From NCBI GenBank assembly GCA_026692885.1, contig JAPLNJ010000563.1, positions 1 to 25,239 on the forward strand: DNA of 25,239 bases, written 5' to 3'. Positions 21,520-25,239 of the stretch are shown here, piece by piece. This stretch comes from Planctomycetota bacterium (GTDB lineage Bacteria > Planctomycetota > Planctomycetia > Pirellulales > Pirellulaceae). The notes beneath the pieces are model-generated. The model made no database searches and was not told where the DNA came from. It saw nothing but the letters and a program-made list of their open reading frames with translations. The position numbers and the translations under genes were made by a program. Numbering within the stretch: position 1 is the stretch's first letter; every line of letters begins with the position of its first letter.

Positions 21520-24216
21520 TTACTGGCCCACGCGAACGCTGAGTGGGATGTCGAGGTAATGGAGATTGATGGGCGGTTCGCCGGGCTGGCCAGCACTCAG
21601 CACGCCGGCATTCATCGCTTGCGTCACGATCCGCAGGGTCCCCCGATATTCGCCGGGACGGTCGGCGCCCCGAAACCGAACCTCGACCGATTCCGACTCG
21701 GGAGTCGGGCCGCCGCGCAGGCCGCTCAGGCCGTCCGCGCCCAGGAACCGCAGGGTCTGCGGTGTCGCTCCGCGATGTTCGCTGAGGAACTCAAACAACT
21801 CGGCCCGCTCGCCGAGGATCACTGCGCCGACGTCGTCGCACGCTGCCGTCAGCCGCTGCATGTGGTGCGGTTCGGATCGCGGGCAACCGGCCAGGCCGTA
21901 CAGCACCGTGGGCACTGGCTGGGCCGGAGCTTCGTCAAGCTGGCGTGGGCATGTACGGCGTTGTCCATTGGTGACGGTGCGCGGCACCGAGACGACGCTT
22001 TGCCCCGGCTTCGCCTGGGGCAGCGTGATGGGCCCGGTGTCGCTGACGGTCAACAGCGGCCGGAGGAGAATCACTTCGGAGAAGTTGTCCAAAAAGACTG
22101 CGCCCTCGGCGTTGTTCTGATGGGAGAAAAGTCCGCCAGCCGTATCGGGACCGCCCATGTCGAAAACGGGCGCGAAGGCGGCGGCGATCTGGCGCCGCAC
22201 GAACGTCGCGCTGGCCGTGCGCGGCAGCGGCACGCCACCCCAGAACTGGTAGCCGGAGGCGTTGGCGTTCTGGCACAAACGCAAGTAGGCGGACAGCGGT
22301 TTGCCGCCCGTGACCGCCATGTCGACCGAGTAGCCGGCTGCGCACCCAGGCCGAACCGCCAGCGGCAGCAGCGGATCGCAGTTCCAGGCGCAGCCGAACC
22401 CTCGGGCGATATCGTTCTGCGAGGCGCCGGCCTCCTTGGTGGGGAGCTTCAACGACCACTCGCCATCACTGGCCTTCTCCCGCGTCCGCACCGCGCCGTT
22501 GGCCAGCACCCAGTCCGTGGCCGTCTCCGGCTTGTCCGGCAGACCTTGCTCGAAACTGCGGTTCCGGAAAGCAAAGCGGGCCGCGTCTGCGGTATGGGTG
22601 CGTTCCCGGACCTTGTGCTCGAACGGTGTCGCGGGGAGGCCGCTGGAATTGTACAGGGAATAGCGCGGAAAGCCGCCCCAGGCGTAGTGCAGCAGCGTGG
22701 GCCGTTTCACCTCCGGATGCCAGACCACGACCTGACGGCCGCCCTCGATGAGTGCCTGAGCTGGGCGCAGCACGAGATCCTCGCCGGCGATGTCGAACCC
22801 CTCGACGGTACTACCCGCCGCTTGGCGACCCCCGGCGGTCACGCCGGGGGTCCCGCCGCCGGCTTCAAATCCTGCATCCGATTTCTCCGTGGCGTAAGCT
22901 TCCAGCTTGCGGTCGGCAGGCGCATCGCAAGCTGGAAGCTTACGCCACTGTTGCTTGGCCACCAGGCCGCCGCCAACGTGCTCGAAGGTCACGCGGAAGC
23001 GGTCGTCGTCGGCTTCGACGCGGGCGGGCACGGGGCTACTTCCCTCGACGTCCTCGCCGTAGGCCACCTGCCGAGCGCTCAGCAGCAGGCGGTCGGCCAC
23101 CGGCTCCTTCTGCTTCGGATGGATGTCGTACGGCTGGCCCACGTCGATCGTTACGGCCATGCCGGTGTGCGGGATACTGCGCCAGACGTTCAATTGGGCC
23201 TCCCGCAGATCGGTCCAGACGCCGGAGAGCGTGGGCTGGTGCAGCGCCGCCAGTGTGGCCGCGTCCATGTCCAGTTGCCGGTCCTGCTCCGCACGATGCT
23301 CGATGAATCCCGGAAGCTGGACGAACAGGAACGGCAGGTTCGGCTGCTCCAAGGAAGTACGCCAACTTTGGATCAGCGCAGGAAACAGGACCTGGAACTC
23401 GCCGCCCCGGCCGCCGTTATACTCGCCCTGATAGTACAACACGCCGCGCAGGGCAAGCGGTCCGAGTGGCGCGATGATGCCGTTGAACCACTTGGACGTC
23501 ATGTTCAGGGGGCTCTTGAGCAGGTGTTTCAGCGCCGGCGAGTCGGTCAGAACCTGCGCGTCGACCCAGGCCTCGGCCGGCACGATCGCCACTGCCGTGA
23601 TCATGCCGACGGGCACTGCGCCGCCCAAGTGGCGATAGAGCTTTTCGGCAAAGAAGCCGCTGACCGCGGAGTAGCCGCCGTTGATGGGGGGCTTGGTCCA
23701 GGAGACCGGCTGCTTCAAGTCAAGTTGCGGTTCAGGCGCCTGCGATTCCTGACCCGGGATGTTGGCGACTCGCAAATGCGGACAGGCCTCGAGCCGCTTC
23801 AGACCGTCCGCCCCGCCGGTGGCGCCGGCGAGTCCCATCATCATGTTCGACTGGCCCGCCGTAAACCACACCTCGCCGACGAGCACATCCTGGATGATCA
23901 CCCGCTGGGGCGTCGCTCCCTCCGCGGCCACCATCAGGTCGCGTCCAGTCGAGTTGGCCGCCAGGGGATCAAGCGTGACGCGCCACCGGCCCTGGGCGTC
24001 GGCCGTGGCTCGCTTGGTCTGCCCCGCAAACGCGACGGTCACCGCGTCACCAGGCCCGGTCCATCCCCAGATCGGTGCAGGCCGATCGCGCTGCAGCACC
24101 ATGTGATCGGAGAAGATCTTTGCCACCCGCACTTCCGCTCGAGCCAACGAGGCAGAGAGGCAGAGGGCCAGGAGCGTCGTCAACAACGGTCTTTGTCGAG
24201 TCGGGTTCAAGATCAT
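21520..24216 (-). CDS. Large secreted sialate O-acetylesterase (898 aa)
   Basis: SGNH-hydrolase that removes O-acetyl groups from sialic acids or other glycans. Signal peptide ~1-27 (PLLTTLLALCLSASLARA), then KIFSDHMVLQRDRPAPIWGW, the standard opening. The nucleophile is S123 in FTAGQSNMMM and the D364-I-H366 pair is in DIHPKQKEPV, so the catalytic set is complete. The N-terminal esterase ends at ~560. The C-terminal ~340 residues hold beta-rich sequence (FRNRSFEQGLPDKPETATDW, LPLAVRPGCAAGYSVDMAV) of unknown role, possibly carbohydrate binding, making the protein longer than the usual 500-650. Residues ~422-467 are an in-frame insert made of two palindromic DNA elements. ATG 24216 overlaps the stop of the gene before it (ATGA), implying translational coupling. 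GAGGA lies upstream. Confidence 0.85.
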   Translation of the reverse strand: MILNPTRQRPLLTTLLALCLSASLARAEVRVAKIFSDHMVLQRDRPAPIWGWTGPGDAVTVAFAGQTKRATADAQGRWRVTLDPLAANSTGRDLMVAAEGATPQRVIIQDVLVGEVWFTAGQSNMMMGLAGATGGADGLKRLEACPHLRVANIPGQESQAPEPQLDLKQPVSWTKPPINGGYSAVSGFFAEKLYRHLGGAVPVGMITAVAIVPAEAWVDAQVLTDSPALKHLLKSPLNMTSKWFNGIIAPLGPLALRGVLYYQGEYNGGRGGEFQVLFPALIQSWRTSLEQPNLPFLFVQLPGFIEHRAEQDRQLDMDAATLAALHQPTLSGVWTDLREAQLNVWRSIPHTGMAVTIDVGQPYDIHPKQKEPVADRLLLSARQVAYGEDVEGSSPVPARVEADDDRFRVTFEHVGGGLVAKQQWRKLPACDAPADRKLEAYATEKSDAGFEAGGGTPGVTAGGRQAAGSTVEGFDIAGEDLVLRPAQALIEGGRQVVVWHPEVKRPTLLHYAWGGFPRYSLYNSSGLPATPFEHKVRERTHTADAARFAFRNRSFEQGLPDKPETATDWVLANGAVRTREKASDGEWSLKLPTKEAGASQNDIARGFGCAWNCDPLLPLAVRPGCAAGYSVDMAVTGGKPLSAYLRLCQNANASGYQFWGGVPLPRTASATFVRRQIAAAFAPVFDMGGPDTAGGLFSHQNNAEGAVFLDNFSEVILLRPLLTVSDTGPITLPQAKPGQSVVSVPRTVTNGQRRTCPRQLDEAPAQPVPTVLYGLAGCPRSEPHHMQRLTAACDDVGAVILGERAELFEFLSEHRGATPQTLRFLGADGLSGLRGGPTPESESVEVRFRGADRPGEYRGTLRIVTQAMNAGVLSAGQPGEPPINLHYLDIPLSVRVGQ
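22827..22852. repeat. REP-like hairpin inside the esterase gene (11-bp arms)
   Basis: GACCCCCGGCG (22827-22837) pairs perfectly with CGCCGGGGGTC (22842-22852) around GTCA. Translated, it gives part of GGGTPGVTAGG. It lies 38 nt from a second, longer palindrome. Confidence 0.85.
22890..22947. repeat. REP-like hairpin inside the esterase gene (22-bp arms)
   Basis: TGGCGTAAGCTTCCAGCTTG-CG (22890-22911) and its exact complement (22926-22947) enclose 14 nt. Translated on the minus strand it gives WRKLPACDAPADRKLEAYAT in frame, with no stop. Perfect 22-bp arms in a coding region are not explained by protein constraint. Confidence 0.92.
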
Positions 24217-24619
24217 CTCGGGTTCCTCGCTTGGGCCGCATCCAGTTTCTGCATTTCGGCGAAGGCGGCTTTCACGACTTTGAGTTCCTCGCGAAGCCGC
24301 TGGAGCAGTACGCCTGACAGTAGACGACGCTGTTACCGAACTCCCGGTGCCCGTTGAAGTACGCCCGGGCATCCACCTCCGCCCAATCCTCCGGCAGGGA
24401 TGGCCGGACGTTTCCGTGGGGCAACGACTCACTTGGCGGCCAGCGCGCCCAGTTGAAATCGCAGTTGAACAGCCTGATCGCCGGCGGAACGTCGCCCAAC
24501 AACTTCCGCTCACCCGCCGCAGCTTGCGCGGCGACGACAGCCGAGGCGACGACAGCCGAGGCGACGACAAGCAGGCATCGAAAGCCAAGGCTGATTCCGC
24601 GAAGACTCATGGCCGTCAT
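24213..24619 (-). pseudogene. Secreted planctomycete protein reduced to its N- and C-terminal ends
   Basis: ATG 24619 (GGGAGGA upstream) encodes a signal peptide with SLGFRCLLVVASAVVASAVV, then AIRLFNCDFNWARWPPSESL, SLPEDWAEVDARAYFNGHRE and FGNSVVYCQAY. 'D..AYF..H.EFGNN...CQAY' is the start of a family of planctomycete secreted proteins likely to be (beta/alpha)8 glycosidase-like; the activity is unknown. The frame runs out at 24272. A different frame from ~24305 reads LQRLREELKVVKAAFAEMQK and LDAAQARNPR, ending at TGA 24213-24215, which overlaps the esterase ATG. That tail has the helical look of a true protein end. Start and end therefore survive while the middle is missing, with a junction near 24300-24318. 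It was probably the first gene of an operon with the esterase. Confidence 0.55.
24531..24569. repeat. 15-bp tandem repeat in a signal peptide
   Basis: GCGACGACAGCCGAG is repeated at 24531-24545 and 24546-24560, with a partial third unit. On the coding (minus) strand it encodes repeated VVASA inside the hydrophobic core of the signal peptide. Unit loss or gain would change core length by five residues without shifting the frame. Confidence 0.8.
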
Positions 24620-24848
24620 CGCTGGTCCTCCCGAGATCGGTAGCATCGTGGGCCGGAATCGCTCGGACATCGTAGTCCCCGCGCGTGACGATCGCAATCC
24701 TCCCGACGCGAGACCAGCGCGGCGACCAACGGCTGATGCCCGTCGCGCGGCGCGTGGCGGTAACGGGTGGCCTTGATCCAGCGGCTACTTGCTATGTCAA
24801 ATGGAAGGCCGTTCGACGCGAAGTGCTTGTAGTAAGGAGAAATCAAAG
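24620..24848. other. Divergent intergenic region at the right end
   Basis: 229 bp between the esterase operon (minus) and the sialidase-like gene (plus), presumably holding both promoters. Open frames here are Arg/His-rich and show no domain. I see no clear promoter boxes or hairpins. Confidence 0.45.
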
Positions 24849-25239
24849 ATGATAAGCGTTGGTCGTCTGTGCCGCGGTGTCGTCGCTATGTGGTGTGTCG
24901 GCGGCGCTGTTTTCGCCGCCGCGCCGCTGCCGATCTACCAGCCCAGGGTGAAGATGGCGGACATCTACTTTCACCATCCCGGCGCGAAGCCGGCCCTGAA
25001 ATACAACCACGATGAAACGCTGTTTTGCGCGTGGTGCGACTACAACGCCCGCAAGACCTATATCGCCACCTCCACCGACGGCGTGCGCTGGCATAACCGC
25101 GAAGTGCCCACCGCGCCACCGTCGCTCGCGGGCCAGGTCGTCGGTTTCCCGACCAACCACGGCCTGCTCACCAGCCAGGGTGTGATGATGTTTCCGTGCA
25201 GCCTGGCTGAGATTGAGGAAAAGTTTCAGCCGCAGGGCG
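24849..25239 (+). CDS. Sialidase-like (BNR propeller) secreted protein, N-terminal part
   Basis: AAGGAG at ~24834 leads ATG 24849. A signal peptide (GRLCRGVVAMWCVGGAVFAA) ends near residue 25. Then come LPIYQPRVKMADIYFHHPGA, LFCAWCDYNARKTYIATSTD and GVRWHNREVPTAP, the pattern of six-bladed sialidase-type propellers, in which 'S.DGV.W' is the Asp-box-like turn (SxDxGxTW relaxed). The frame is open at the window end after ~130 residues, so the catalytic Arg triad and Tyr/Glu pair cannot be checked. It could be GH33 or a non-sialidase BNR protein. It is transcribed away from the esterase operon, with 229 bp between the two starts. An exo-sialidase beside a sialate O-acetylesterase would be a sensible functional pair. 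Confidence 0.6.
   Translation, partial: MISVGRLCRGVVAMWCVGGAVFAAAPLPIYQPRVKMADIYFHHPGAKPALKYNHDETLFCAWCDYNARKTYIATSTDGVRWHNREVPTAPPSLAGQVVGFPTNHGLLTSQGVMMFPCSLAEIEEKFQPQG

Noticed and set aside
20941..24357. Very long plus-strand open frame (1138 codons)
   Set aside because: It is antisense to the sialate O-acetylesterase, whose frame has a signal peptide, GQSNM and DIHP motifs; the plus frame is Arg/Gly/Gln-rich and without domains. GC-rich third positions create it.

Overview
The window is GC-rich and reads as chromosomal DNA of a planctomycete, most likely a Pirellulales-type heterotroph. The evidence is the gene families present: two Tat-exported Gfo/Idh/MocA oxidoreductases, a double DUF1080 (3-keto-disaccharide hydrolase) protein, a GxGYxYP protein, an HzsA-related diheme protein, a large sialate O-acetylesterase, and a membrane protein with the planctomycete-style FSLREMFVLVAVVCLILW segment. 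Short palindromic elements of several kinds lie between and even inside genes. No rRNA, tRNA, CRISPR array or transposase was recognised.

Layout. 1-980: a 28-bp-arm hairpin, then remnants of three genes (amidotransferase-like domain, FMN-binding domain, 4Fe-4S protein). 1019-3697 (minus): a GH30-like secreted glycosidase followed by a membrane protein. 4204-5601 (plus): Tat-exported oxidoreductase. 5602-7575: fragments only (unknown minus-strand piece, lyase-like C-terminus, frameshifted metallophosphoesterase, headless ECF sigma factor). 7717-10314 (minus): HzsA-related diheme protein, bracketed by a 61-bp direct repeat. 10841-14179 (plus): GxGYxYP protein and a second Tat oxidoreductase. 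14399-15762 (plus): two broken glycosidase genes, one a chimera. 15790-16977 (minus): double DUF1080 protein. 17590-19250 (plus): cysteine synthase and the first ~178 residues of a family 2 encapsulin shell protein with a cyclic-nucleotide-binding-like domain. 19246-20830 (minus): N-terminal hsdR and C-terminal hsdS remnants. 20862-24619 (minus): an unknown conserved-looking C-terminus, an 898-residue sialate O-acetylesterase, and a gene reduced to its two ends. 24849-end (plus): start of a sialidase-like protein.

Function. The intact genes describe breakdown of complex, probably sulfated or acetylated, glycans outside the cytoplasm: glycosidase, deacetylase, sialidase-like propeller, and Gfo/Idh/MocA plus DUF1080 proteins, which fit oxidation of sugars to 3-keto forms and later cleavage. 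The most notable locus is cysK plus encapsulin: a sulfur-metabolism gene beside a nanocompartment shell gene. Here the shell gene is cut in mid-domain and joined tail-to-tail to an hsdR fragment.

A striking overall pattern is that at least six genes survive as one or both ends with the middle missing, or are joined to a foreign end. Either this is a rapidly decaying, rearranging accessory region or the assembly has joined wrong ends. Reads across the junctions would settle it.
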